DNA of 44,853 nucleotides, taken from DATMNR01 sp963702765 (GTDB taxonomy: Bacteria > Chloroflexota > Ktedonobacteria > Ktedonobacterales > Ktedonobacteraceae). Made by a program: the position numbers and the translations under genes. Position 1 is the stretch's first letter, and every line of letters begins with the position of its first letter. The notes below the pieces were generated by a model. It was not told the origin of the DNA, did not search any database, and saw only the letters and a program-made list of their open reading frames with translations. Positions 24,361 to 32,068 of this stretch are shown piece after piece. The stretch covers positions 1 through 44,853 of the forward strand of contig CAVPEB010000024.1 in NCBI GenBank assembly GCA_963702765.1, given 5' to 3'.

Positions 24361-25569
24361 TTGATTGTAGTGTGTAATTATACATGCACATCCCATAGCT
24401 ATACACAATAATGCTGATAGACCAATAACGATAGGCGCAGCCATTACCGTCATCAACATACCACCAGTCACTCCACCGAGAGGATAGCCAGCTACACTTA
24501 AGGCTCCACGAGCGCCAAAGACCTGTCCCTGGACATTCTTTGGCACCAGGCGTTGCATCAACGATTGTTCTACAACGTAATATGGGGCTGCTGCGAATCC
24601 GGCAAGCGCCATGAAGAGCATTGCTACTGGCAACATGCGCAAAAATACAAGGGGAGCAAGGAACAATCCACTCAGTATCAGGATTATAGCCAATGAAAAT
24701 ATCTGTCGCTTATTGCGCGACCAAAACTGGCTGATGAACGAGAGAGAAAGCAGCGAACCGACACCGAAGGCGGACATTAGCAAACCATAGCCTACAGCTC
24801 CAGTTCCCAAGGTTTTCTGGCTATACACAGGCACGGCAACCTCTGCCAGCCCTTGAGCGAAGAGAAATAGCAATGTCAAAATCGTGAGGAAAAGTAGAGC
24901 TTTCATCCTAAAGATTGTGCCGAATCCCAAAAGACTTCTACGATTTTCAACTGCCTCGTGCCCTGTTAGCACTCTTTGCATGCGAGGTAAAGAAATAGTC
25001 ACAGCTCCCATAAGAAGAAAGCTGCCTGCATCAAGAACCAGTACAGCAGGAGCGCTGATAACAGTTACCAGGATGCCGGCCAGGGCAGGCCCTACTAACG
25101 TCGCAAAATCCCAGCTAATCGAAGATAGCGAATTAGCCTTTTCCAATTCTTCATCAGGCACAAGTCTGGGAATGACTATACGACATCCGACCTCTGTAGC
25201 TGGTGACAGGATGCCGCTTAACAGTGCCAGCACATACACCATTAAGAGATGCAAAACCCCGAGCGCATATAGCAGCGGGATTGCCCCAATAATGCAAGCT
25301 CTTCCAAAATTATCTACTGCCATGATCGTGCGTGGCTGATAGCGGTCAAGAAGTTTTCCCATCAATGGACTCGATAGAATTGTTGGTAACTGAAAACAGA
25401 AGACGACCAGGCCAATTGCTATCCCTGAACCTGTTAATTGCAATACAAACCAGACCAGGGCGATGATCGTGAACTGATCTCCCAGTCGGGAAATGACCAG
25501 ACCGAGCCATAATCGCCTGAACGCGGGACGATGAAGAGGTGAATGTTGTAATGCTTTGTGAGTAGACAT
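24352..25569 (-). CDS. MFS transporter, drug-efflux type
   Basis: A 405-residue major facilitator with twelve hydrophobic segments. The N-terminal RLWLGLVISRLGDQFTIIAL and the loop motif MGKLLDRYQPRTIM (with the characteristic GxLxDR spacing) are typical of the macrolide-efflux/enterobactin-exporter-like MFS subgroup. CAGGAG precedes the ATG. Substrate class is uncertain. The 3' end overlaps the convergent small membrane gene by 9 bp. Confidence 0.9.
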   Translation of the reverse strand: MSTHKALQHSPLHRPAFRRLWLGLVISRLGDQFTIIALVWFVLQLTGSGIAIGLVVFCFQLPTILSSPLMGKLLDRYQPRTIMAVDNFGRACIIGAIPLLYALGVLHLLMVYVLALLSGILSPATEVGCRIVIPRLVPDEELEKANSLSSISWDFATLVGPALAGILVTVISAPAVLVLDAGSFLLMGAVTISLPRMQRVLTGHEAVENRRSLLGFGTIFRMKALLFLTILTLLFLFAQGLAEVAVPVYSQKTLGTGAVGYGLLMSAFGVGSLLSLSFISQFWSRNKRQIFSLAIILILSGLFLAPLVFLRMLPVAMLFMALAGFAAAPYYVVEQSLMQRLVPKNVQGQVFGARGALSVAGYPLGGVTGGMLMTVMAAPIVIGLSALLCIAMGCACIITHYNQSL

Positions 25570-25689
25570 ACATTCTCCTGATTTCCGGTCAAAAGAACCT
25601 GCAAGAAGTGGCTGATTAAAGACCAGGTTGAGAGAGAATCAGTACAAGGATGAGGAAAGCCCCATCCATTTTATGATACAAGCGGCTCA

Positions 25690-25745
25690 CAGAGTCGAGT
25701 ATAGTAGGGACGTGCCCTTGCGGCCGTCCTCGGAGTGGGGCCAGA
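25690..25745. repeat. GC-rich repeat relative in the 25.6-kb spacer
   Basis: A spacer segment containing AGTAGGGACGTGCCCTTGCG followed by GCCGTCCTCGGAGTGGGG, reading like the reverse complement of the GGACGGC...GTCCCTACA type repeats at 2457 and 14408. The rest of the 200-bp gap, 25570-25767, shows no coding potential. Confidence 0.45.
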
Positions 25746-25767
25746 CATCCATCCACGAATTTGCGCC

Positions 25768-26190
25768 CTATCTATGAGAAGGCACGTGGGTATGCTTGCT
25801 CAGCATTGAAGCTGAACGTGTCACAATCGGCAATGAGACTGCAATGAGAATGATACTGCTCAAAAGGACTATGGGCAACAAACCAAAGTTGCTGTTTATG
25901 AAACTACCGATCAGCAGACCCAGCCCTAATGCTATGCATCCAATCATCCACATCGTGGCGTTTAAACGTGCTTGAAAGCCGGGTAAAGTATATGCTTCGC
26001 CCTGTTTTTGGCTTGAGGTAGGTATGTTCAGACCGAAAAACACGTACCAGAGGTTACGGGTAAGCGAACTACTGCCCGTTGGGTTATCAGAATTGCTTTT
26101 TGCGTGGTTCATGCGTTGCATGACCATCGCTTCGCGCTGGTATTGATCCATACGCGTTGTTGACATGTGATCGGTAAACGAAGGATGCAT
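25768..26190 (-). CDS. Hypothetical two-TM protein
   Basis: A 140-residue protein with a hydrophilic N-terminal half (about 1-70, rich in Met, Gln, Ser and Asn) and two adjacent transmembrane segments (about 78-98 and 102-122), followed by a short basic tail. No family is recognised. ATG 26190 is chosen because AAAGGAG lies 7 bases upstream; an in-frame TTG two codons earlier is unlikely. It is a single gene. Location in the membrane with a cytosolic N-terminus is expected. Confidence 0.65.
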   Translation of the reverse strand: MHPSFTDHMSTTRMDQYQREAMVMQRMNHAKSNSDNPTGSSSLTRNLWYVFFGLNIPTSSQKQGEAYTLPGFQARLNATMWMIGCIALGLGLLIGSFINSNFGLLPIVLLSSIILIAVSLPIVTRSASMLSKHTHVPSHR

Positions 26191-26343
26191 GATCAATCTC
26201 CTTTTGCATTACGATTGACCATCTGACTGGCGTACTATACAATGAGGACAGCCAGATGGTGAACAACCTTAAGGCGAACGGTAGGACGTGTGAGTGCTGC
26301 CAGGCGTGAACGCGTCCTACTAGCATATATATTCATTTCATAA

Positions 26344-27426
26344 TTACTCTCTTGGAAGTGGTTCCCTGAGATAGGTATTTAATAATTCTCCTACGTTATT
26401 CACCATATATTGACGTAAGCTCCAGCGTTTGTCGCTCAAGTTCATACGGATAAGTCCTGCTGAGCGAAGTGTAATGACGTGATGGTGCAAGGTTGTTTTA
26501 GCAAGACCTAGATCATCAGCCATTTCCTGTAACGTATAACTTCCTGTTGCCAATTTCTTGAGGATGCGCAGGCGGCGTTCGTCAGCCAGCGCTTTCGCCA
26601 GTTTTACCAGGCGAGCTGGAGGCGCGTTTTTATCGGCTGAAATACTTTCTTCCGCAACTGGGTAGCAGAAGATGACCGTATCGGACATTTCTGATTGGGA
26701 ATTCCAGGGACGCATGATGAAGGAAGGAACAAGGATAACACGACGTATACCAGGTTCAGGCACATACTCCCAACCTGTGGCCATTTCAATCAATTGCTCT
26801 GTCGAATAGGTAGGTTTCAACGATAGTTTTGCCTCGACATCACGTGCCAGGATCGGCATAATGTCTGGCTCCTGCTCGTGAAAAACTTCTTCATACCAGT
26901 CACGAAAGATATCCAGGAGCAAATTTTTCGTAGCCGCAGGTTCGAGGGAAAGCAGCCAGCGCAGCGTTCGCTGCCAGTGTGTATCATCAGGGAATGATGT
27001 TTTCAGCATTTCCTTTTGCGCCTCTATATCACCCTGCGCCGCCTGCAAAATGACTTCCGGAGGTGTGGCTCTACAGTGTGACCTTACATAGTACCCCAAC
27101 ATGTGCAGGCGCAGTTCCAGCGGATCAATAGCCTCAATATGCGCAATGAATGTCGGTACATCTCTCGGGGCAGGACAATCGTAGACAAGGCCGAGAATAT
27201 GTTCCCAGACTTCATAACTATGAAAGCTGAATTGCTCAACGGTTGCGAGTAGATCAGGAGAGGCTTTTTTGCGAACATTATCGAACCATGCTTTGCCTAT
27301 ATCAAAGGATGCGTAGTTTTCCGCGTCGCTGAAGGCGCACAGTGACATCAAAAACTCGTAAGCCGAGAAAGCTTCGATTTCTACAATCAAAGGTTGTCTA
27401 CGTACTGGCCTATCCTGTACAGACAT
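26344..27426 (-). CDS. ArsR-type transcriptional regulator with large N-terminal domain
   Basis: A 360-residue regulator. The C-terminal third is an ArsR-like winged helix-turn-helix: LAKALADERRLRILKKLATG, then SYTLQEMADDLGLAKTTLHH as the recognition helix, then a wing. The N-terminal 240 residues, with the opening EAFSAYEFLMSLCAFSD, resemble the DUF5937-like sensor or dimerisation region found in similar actinobacterial and Chloroflexota proteins. No metal-binding cysteine cluster is evident. GGGAGAAGGG precedes the ATG. A short palindrome upstream (27468-27485) may be its operator. It appears to be a stand-alone gene. Confidence 0.85.
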   Translation of the reverse strand: MSVQDRPVRRQPLIVEIEAFSAYEFLMSLCAFSDAENYASFDIGKAWFDNVRKKASPDLLATVEQFSFHSYEVWEHILGLVYDCPAPRDVPTFIAHIEAIDPLELRLHMLGYYVRSHCRATPPEVILQAAQGDIEAQKEMLKTSFPDDTHWQRTLRWLLSLEPAATKNLLLDIFRDWYEEVFHEQEPDIMPILARDVEAKLSLKPTYSTEQLIEMATGWEYVPEPGIRRVILVPSFIMRPWNSQSEMSDTVIFCYPVAEESISADKNAPPARLVKLAKALADERRLRILKKLATGSYTLQEMADDLGLAKTTLHHHVITLRSAGLIRMNLSDKRWSLRQYMVNNVGELLNTYLREPLPRE

Positions 27427-27467
27427 TGCCCTTCTCCCTGGTTATCGCGTTCGACACTTTTAGTTCC

Positions 27468-27485
27468 GTACGAGAAACTTCGTAC
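27468..27485. promoter_or_regulatory. Possible operator of the ArsR-type regulator
   Basis: The inverted repeat GTACGA-6-TCGTAC is located 42-59 bp upstream of the regulator start on the minus strand, where its promoter should lie. A palindrome of this size and position suits autoregulation by a winged-helix dimer. There is no experimental support. Confidence 0.4.
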
Positions 27486-27684
27486 AATACAAGTATACTC
27501 GGACAATACGACTTTGTCAAGAAAATGCGCATGTGTGATTGACTTGTGATTTTCCTTGTGGTTCTGCGGACAGCATTGAGCTGGAAGTTGCGGCACAGCC
27601 TCAAATCACAGGTGAAAGGCTGCAGCCCTTCACAATTCCGCTTCGTCTAGCACTTCTGATTTAAGAGTGGATATCAGGGTATTT

Positions 27685-27741
27685 TTGACATACACAAATA
27701 ACCCATGAAACTGATTTCCATAGGTTATATGTGTATGTCAA
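27685..27741 (-). terminator. Imperfect 19-bp inverted repeat after sigma-like gene
   Basis: Arms 27685-27703 (TTGACATACACAAATAACC) and 27723-27741 match at 18 of 19 positions with a 19-base spacer. It starts 8 bp after the stop codon of the sigma-like gene. It is AT-rich and without a T-tract, so its role (transcript end, mRNA hairpin or protein site) is open. Confidence 0.5.
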
Positions 27742-27748
27742 AGTATAT

Positions 27749-28525
27749 TTAGCTTAACCGCCATCGCAATTGATCTGCATTGCGAAGTAGTCGCTCAGTA
27801 ATACTTCTGCGCATGCGGTAGATCTCATGTACATCGCTCCACTCCTGAGGAAGATAACGCACAATCTCCCTTGCTTTAAGACCACAATAGAAGAGCAAGT
27901 AAGCCAGTCGCTGCTCACGCTTGTCGGGAAGCATAGATTGGATAATCTCCCATACCTCACTGCTGGAAGTTACATCTTCAATATATGGCTCCCCAAGTTC
28001 TCCTGGCTCTGGTAATGGGACTTCTCTTAATCGAGCATTCGCTCGTAGTGAATTGAGGATGGCTCCATTCAGACTCAGACGCAGGTAACGTAATGCAGCA
28101 GCAAGCGTGTTGAATGCCACCTTTTGAGTCAAAGTGGTAGCTTGCCAGAAGCGTTCAAAGGTCTGGGCAACATAGTTCTCTTCACTTTCAAAGCGACAGG
28201 CAGTTTTCCCATATGGATGACGACGCAGCCAGCTAAGCACAAGGCCGCTGAAACAGTCTTGTATCCATGTCCAGGCTTCCGGATCGCCTAGCACGGTTGC
28301 ACGGTGTAACAGCTCGACGCCATATACATCTGTGTATGGTTCACCCAGATGATAGTTATCTACTTCCTTCATGCATTGTGCAGCAAGTTGTGGGACGCTC
28401 AGCGCACTACATGATGTCTCTCTTCTCATGGCGGCAGGAGATAGCTGCTCAGTGAAGGTGTCTTGCAATGAAAGACGTTGTTCTTCTTCAGCGACACTTA
28501 CTGTGCCGAATGCTTTCTGTTTCAT
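27749..28525 (-). CDS. Divergent sigma-70-like factor
   Basis: A 258-residue protein resembling an ECF-type sigma factor with an N-terminal extension of about 70 residues. Region 2-like sequence: VLGDPEAWTWIQDCFSGLVL, then ENYVAQTFERFWQAT and LAAALRYLRLSLNGAILNSL. Region 4-like sequence: MLPDKREQRLAYLLFYCGLKAREIVRYLP and a final RRSITERLLR helix. The recognition helix is unusual, so promoter specificity or even DNA binding is uncertain. Proteins of this type are numerous in Ktedonobacteria. The start is ATG 28525 with AAAGGAG 7 bases upstream; a longer frame adds 12 residues without a ribosome site. Confidence 0.75.
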   Translation of the reverse strand: MKQKAFGTVSVAEEEQRLSLQDTFTEQLSPAAMRRETSCSALSVPQLAAQCMKEVDNYHLGEPYTDVYGVELLHRATVLGDPEAWTWIQDCFSGLVLSWLRRHPYGKTACRFESEENYVAQTFERFWQATTLTQKVAFNTLAAALRYLRLSLNGAILNSLRANARLREVPLPEPGELGEPYIEDVTSSSEVWEIIQSMLPDKREQRLAYLLFYCGLKAREIVRYLPQEWSDVHEIYRMRRSITERLLRNADQLRWRLS

Positions 28526-28974
28526 GCTTAAACTCCTTTCGGAGGTTGCACTTGCTTTCACAGTTGTCCAGGATCGGTACTAACACTCTTTTTGTAAAGT
28601 GTAGGATACTGTGAGAAGAAATAGTATCTGCAAGATCACTCTTGATGTGTTCTACATTTTACATTGTTTCTTACTCTAGCCTCGAGTGTACATCCTTTTG
28701 AAAAGATTGAGGAGTGTCAATTGACCTATATATGCTCTTTGTTTTTTTCATTTGGATTGCGGAACATCCACTGAGGGCGCGATACATCGGCCCCTACAGC
28801 CGATCGAATTAATATGTTAATGAACATTTGTCTGCCTGGGCATCTTGTAAATACTCATCAAATTTGGTATACTTGTTCTAAATTAGAGCACAAGCGACAA
28901 TGACAATTAACACGATCTGAACGTTATTACTTATACTGAATATCGTTTGTGCCTATCGATCTTGAGGATATCGT
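28526..28974. other. AT-rich spacer upstream of sigma-like gene and IscB
   Basis: A 449-bp spacer between divergent units. It contains a short copy of the GGGCGCGATACATCGGCCCCTAC repeat (28773-28797); the rest is AT-rich and should contain the sigma-like gene's promoter. Its right end supplies the host sequence flanking the IscB element, which could serve as the guide of its omega-RNA. No gene is supported. Confidence 0.55.
28773..28797. repeat. GGGCGCGATAAATCGGCCCCTAC repeat, copy 3 (short)
   Basis: Half of the element seen at 16118 and 16824: GAGGGCGCGATACATCGGCC followed by CCTAC. The first ATCGGC core is missing. Confidence 0.6.
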
Positions 28975-29208
28975 CAATTACCCCCACCTGGAGCTAGCTC
29001 CGGGTGGAGGCTTGAGAAAGCCTTGATTGACTAGTCTTGGCGCGCAAGCGCTCCGTTCAGACAGTGATGACACCCTCGAATACCTGCTCTCGTTTGAGGC
29101 TCTGTCGTCGGTGATTAAAAGTTCTGATGGGTAGGAACGGTGTTGCCGACAGAACAAGCTGTTTGAACCTTGACGAAGAGCACCAAACTCCGAAAGGAGA
29201 TACACGCC
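28975..29208 (+). ncRNA. Omega-RNA of the IscB (OMEGA) locus
   Basis: The 230 bp before iscB have no gene but rich pairing potential: CACCTGGAGC/GCTCCGGGTG, GGCTT/AAGCC, GCGC-AA-GCGC, and a longer TCTGTCGTCGG/CCGACAGA pairing that encloses GTTCTGATGGGTAGGAAC. A GTGATGAC block and a CCGAAAGGAGATACACG block resemble segments I recall from characterised IscB omega-RNAs. In such loci the RNA is read in the same direction as iscB, with the guide at its 5' end taken from host DNA beyond the element. Here the guide would be about 28966-28981. The exact ends are inferred, not seen. Confidence 0.7.
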
Positions 29209-30474
29209 TTGTTCGTGTATGTTTTGAATTGTCACGGCGAACCCTTGATGCCCTGTCGGCCACGCAAGGCCAGGATGTTGCTGAAAACAGGAAAAGCCAC
29301 AGTGGTGAAGATGGTTCCCTTTACCCTGCAACTGCGCTATGGCAGTTCCGGCTACAAACAAGAGGTGTCGCTTGGCATTGATGCAGGCACCAAACATATT
29401 GGGGTATCAGCAACGACCGACAAAGCAGTGCTGTTCGAGGCGGAGGCGCAGCCACGAACAGATATGCAAGAGGTGCTTGCTACACGCCGTCAGTTCCGCC
29501 GTGCGAGGAGGAATTGCAAAACCCGCTATCGGCCTTGTCGGTTGCTCAATCGAAGAAAGCCGAAGGGCTGGCTGGCCCCTTCCGTTCGACATCTGGTCGA
29601 AGCGCATCTGAAAACGATGCGATGGTTCATCGTCTCCTGCCTGTTCGGAGCACCACCATCGAGGTGGCGCAGTTCGACCTGCAGAAAATACAACACCCTG
29701 AGATTGAAGGGAAAGCCTATCAAGAAGGGCCGCAACTCGGCTTTTGGAATGTGCGCGAGTATGTGCTGTATCGTGACCAGCATTGCTGCCAGTGGTGCCT
29801 GGGCAAGTCGAAGGACAAGATTTTAAACGTCCACCACATCATATCCCGCAAAACAGGCGGGGATCGCCCAGATAACCTGATCACGCTCTGCGAGAGCTGT
29901 CACGATCTTATTCATCGCACGCACCAGGAAGACAAGCTCCCACGAAAGCGTGAGGGAGTGCGAGATGCGACTCAGATGGGCATCATCCGGTGGTGTATCT
30001 ACAACCAGGCAAAAGCGGTGTTCCTGCAAGTGCAACTGACCTATGGGTACCTGACAAAGCACACACGCATCAGCCACCAGTTAGACAAGTCGCATCTGGT
30101 GGATGCGCGCTGTATCAGTGGCAACACACTGGCCTGCTCCGATACCGCGTGGTATCTCATCAAGTGGGTCAGGCGCAATAATCGGCAGCTCCATAAGGCC
30201 ACGATCAGGAAAGGTGGGAAGCGACAACAGAACATCGCCCCCAAGGACGTTCAAGGCTTTCGCCTCTTCGACTGCGTGAGGTATCGAGGGCAGGTGTGTT
30301 TTGTCTTCGGGAGAAGAAGTTCGGGCTACTTTGATATACGGACCCTGGATGGAACGAGGATCCATGCCAGTGCCAGCTGCAAACAGCTCACGGTCGTCCA
30401 GAAGGCTTCGGCCTGTTTAGTCGAAAGGAGGGGCGGCATTCCCCCCACTCCTTCAGGAGTGGGGGGAATGCCGC
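28982..30474 (+). mobile_element. IscB element (IS200/IS605-like, non-autonomous)
   Basis: An element made of the omega-RNA, iscB and a terminal hairpin. On the left a TTAC tetranucleotide (28978-28981), a known target type in IS200/IS605 elements, precedes the structured left end. On the right, a perfect 20-bp hairpin with loop TC (30433-30452 and 30455-30474) closes the element and overlaps the end of the iscB frame. No TnpA is inside; mobilisation in trans by a Y1 transposase, such as the copy at 41521, is possible. Boundaries are approximate. Confidence 0.6.
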
Positions 30475-30485
30475 AAAATTCATGA
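29209..30485 (+). pseudogene. iscB: IscB RNA-guided nuclease, single-base frameshift
   Basis: An IscB-type nuclease, ancestor-like to Cas9. The N-terminus has LNCHGEPLMPCRPRKARMLL (PLMP region), then SLGIDAGTKHIGVS (RuvC-I Asp), the arginine-rich RRQFRRARRNCKTRYRP bridge, a CQWC...HHIISRKTGGDRPDNLITL HNH domain, and SHLVDARCIS (RuvC-III). The probable start is TTG 29209 (LFVYVLN) with AAAGGAG upstream, or GTG 29215. The frame changes at about 29620: KTM in one frame must be joined to MVHRLLPV in another, as if one base were missing. Restored, it would be about 425 residues. With the frameshift it is inactive unless the base is an assembly error. Stop 30483-30485 overlaps the moaD-like ATG. 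Confidence 0.85.
30433..30474. repeat. Right-end hairpin of the IscB element
   Basis: A perfect 20-bp inverted repeat: GCGGCATTCCCCCCACTCCT (30433-30452), loop TC, and its reverse complement (30455-30474). It codes for the proline/glycine-rich end of the iscB frame. Terminal subterminal hairpins of this kind are recognition sites for Y1 transposases. Confidence 0.75.
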
Positions 30486-30785
30486 ACTCGCAGAATGTCA
30501 TTCCTTCCGCAACAGTTATCCTACCCTATGTGCTACGTGAAAAAGTAGGCAACCAAAAATCGATCTACCGTTTTTGGCTCAACCATACAAGAGATGATCG
30601 ACACTCTCGATCATGATTACCCCGGCATGAGGTTCAACCTGTGTTATGAAACGGGCGAACTTCGTCCCTATGTAAACATCTTTCTGAATCGTGAAAATAT
30701 TCGTTACTTGCAAGGGCTAGATACCCCCATACAAATGGGAGCTACTATCTACATCTTGCAATCCGTTGCTGGTGGTTGTTCCTGA
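30482..30785 (+). pseudogene. MoaD/ThiS-like ubiquitin-fold protein, frameshifted
   Basis: A small beta-grasp protein of the MoaD/ThiS family. It ends in the family's ILQSVAGGCS, containing the C-terminal Gly-Gly that is adenylated and thiocarboxylated in sulfur carriers; here the Gly-Gly is followed by Cys-Ser rather than being terminal. ATG 30482 opens in MNSQNVIPSATVILPYVLRE, but the frame shifts at about 30569: dropping one C joins KSIY to VFGSTIQEMIDTLDHDYPG and gives 100 residues. The ATG overlaps the iscB stop (ATGA). The IscB element ends only 7 bp upstream, so the original ribosome site may have been displaced. It is followed by a BNR-repeat gene, a frequent pairing in my recollection of related genomes. 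Confidence 0.75.
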
Positions 30786-30818
30786 TACAGTAGCTGCACA
30801 AACTTGAAGGAGGAAGCA

Positions 30819-31923
30819 ATGAACCATCGAAAACTGTATGAACCTGGTACTGTCGTTGTGCTGGTTGGCACAAAACGCGGGCTATTTCTGTTGACTTCAC
30901 GTGATCGAGAAAAGTGGGAAGTAGAAACTACTGCGTTGAAGACGAGTCGTGTTTTCTTCGCAACTCTAGATCAACGCGATGGACAGAGAATGTTCGCAGC
31001 AGATAATGGAGACTTTTTCGGATCATTTCTGCGCTATAGTGATGATTTTGGAGAGACATGGCACGAGCCTGAAGTCGGGATCCAGTTTCCTGAAGGAGGC
31101 GAGCAGAAACTCGAAAATATCTGGACAATTGTGCCGGGTCGTCCTGATGAAGCTGGAACTGTGTATGCAGGGGTTGATCCTGCGAGCCTGTGGGTCAGTA
31201 AAGATGGTGGCAAACATTGGGAAATCAATGCTGGACTTGCAAACCATCCAACGCGGGAACATTGGGTACCTGGAGCGGGAGGATTATGCCTGCATACAAT
31301 TGTTGCCGATCCCTCCAATACTTCGCGCATGTGGGTAGGTATTTCCTCTGTTGGGTGCATGCGCACCGATGATGGTGGTCAGAACTGGGTGTTCGCAAAT
31401 AAGAACACACGAGCTGGCTTCTTGCCTGATCAATATCCTGAATATGGGCAATGCATTCATCGCTTTGTACAGCATCCGACGAATCCAAATGTACTGTACC
31501 AGCAGAACCATTGTGGCATTTATAAGAGTCTCAACGCGGGCGATGACTGGATTGATATACAACACAATCTGCCCTCCGAATTTGGCTTTCCTATCGCACT
31601 CGATGCGCATAATCCCGATACTGTGTACGTTATCGTCGAGATCGGAGGGACGAAATAATGTCAATGAGCAGTTTACGGTCTATCGAACCGAGAATGGCGG
31701 CGAAGAGTGGCAAGCCCTGGGTGAAGGCTTGCCAGCAGGGCCTGGCGTACGCCTTGGAGTGCTACGCCATGGCATGTGTGCTGATGCGCTAGACCCATGC
31801 GGAGTGTATGTTGGAACGAATACAGGACAACTCTTCGCTACCAATAATCGTGGAGATAGCTGGAAATTGATTGCTGATTTTCTACCAGCCATTTATTCGG
31901 TAACTGCTACCGTGCTGGTTTAG
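30819..31923 (+). pseudogene. BNR/sialidase-like repeat protein, frameshifted
   Basis: A beta-propeller protein with Asp-box (BNR) repeats: RYSDDFGETW, VSKDGGKHW, RTDDGGQNW, KSLNAGDDW and YRTENGGEEW. Such proteins are often annotated as exo-alpha-sialidase or glycosyl hydrolase, but without recognised catalytic residues they are best called WD40/YVTN/BNR-like. The start is ATG 30819 (AAGGAGG upstream). The first frame ends at TAA 31656-31658; removing one A at 31653-31655 joins VIVEIGGT to NNVNEQFTVYR and gives about 367 residues. No signal peptide is visible. It is 34 bp after the moaD-like gene and probably in its operon. Confidence 0.8.
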
Positions 31924-32068
31924 GTGTCGGACGACTCCAAACTAAGCTTTATGAAGGGATAATAAAAGGGACATCGCGAACGTATTCGAGCATCGCGAAA
32001 CGAATCAGCTTACTTATGCGTGTATGTACATATCCGGAAAGAATACAAGCACGAGAGAGGTTACGCCG

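Larger units (their letters stand above)
27427..27748. other. Spacer with two inverted repeats
   Basis: A 322-bp spacer between two minus-strand genes. It contains the possible operator at 27468-27485 and a longer imperfect inverted repeat at 27685-27741 just after the stop of the sigma-like gene. No gene is seen between them. Confidence 0.6.

Noticed and set aside
28970..29210. A CRISPR array near the IscB gene
   Set aside because: No regularly spaced direct repeats are present; the region is better explained as omega-RNA.
31949..32068. An N-terminal extension of the PAP2 gene from 32024
   Set aside because: The extra 15 residues are not hydrophobic or conserved-looking, and the ribosome site supports 32069.
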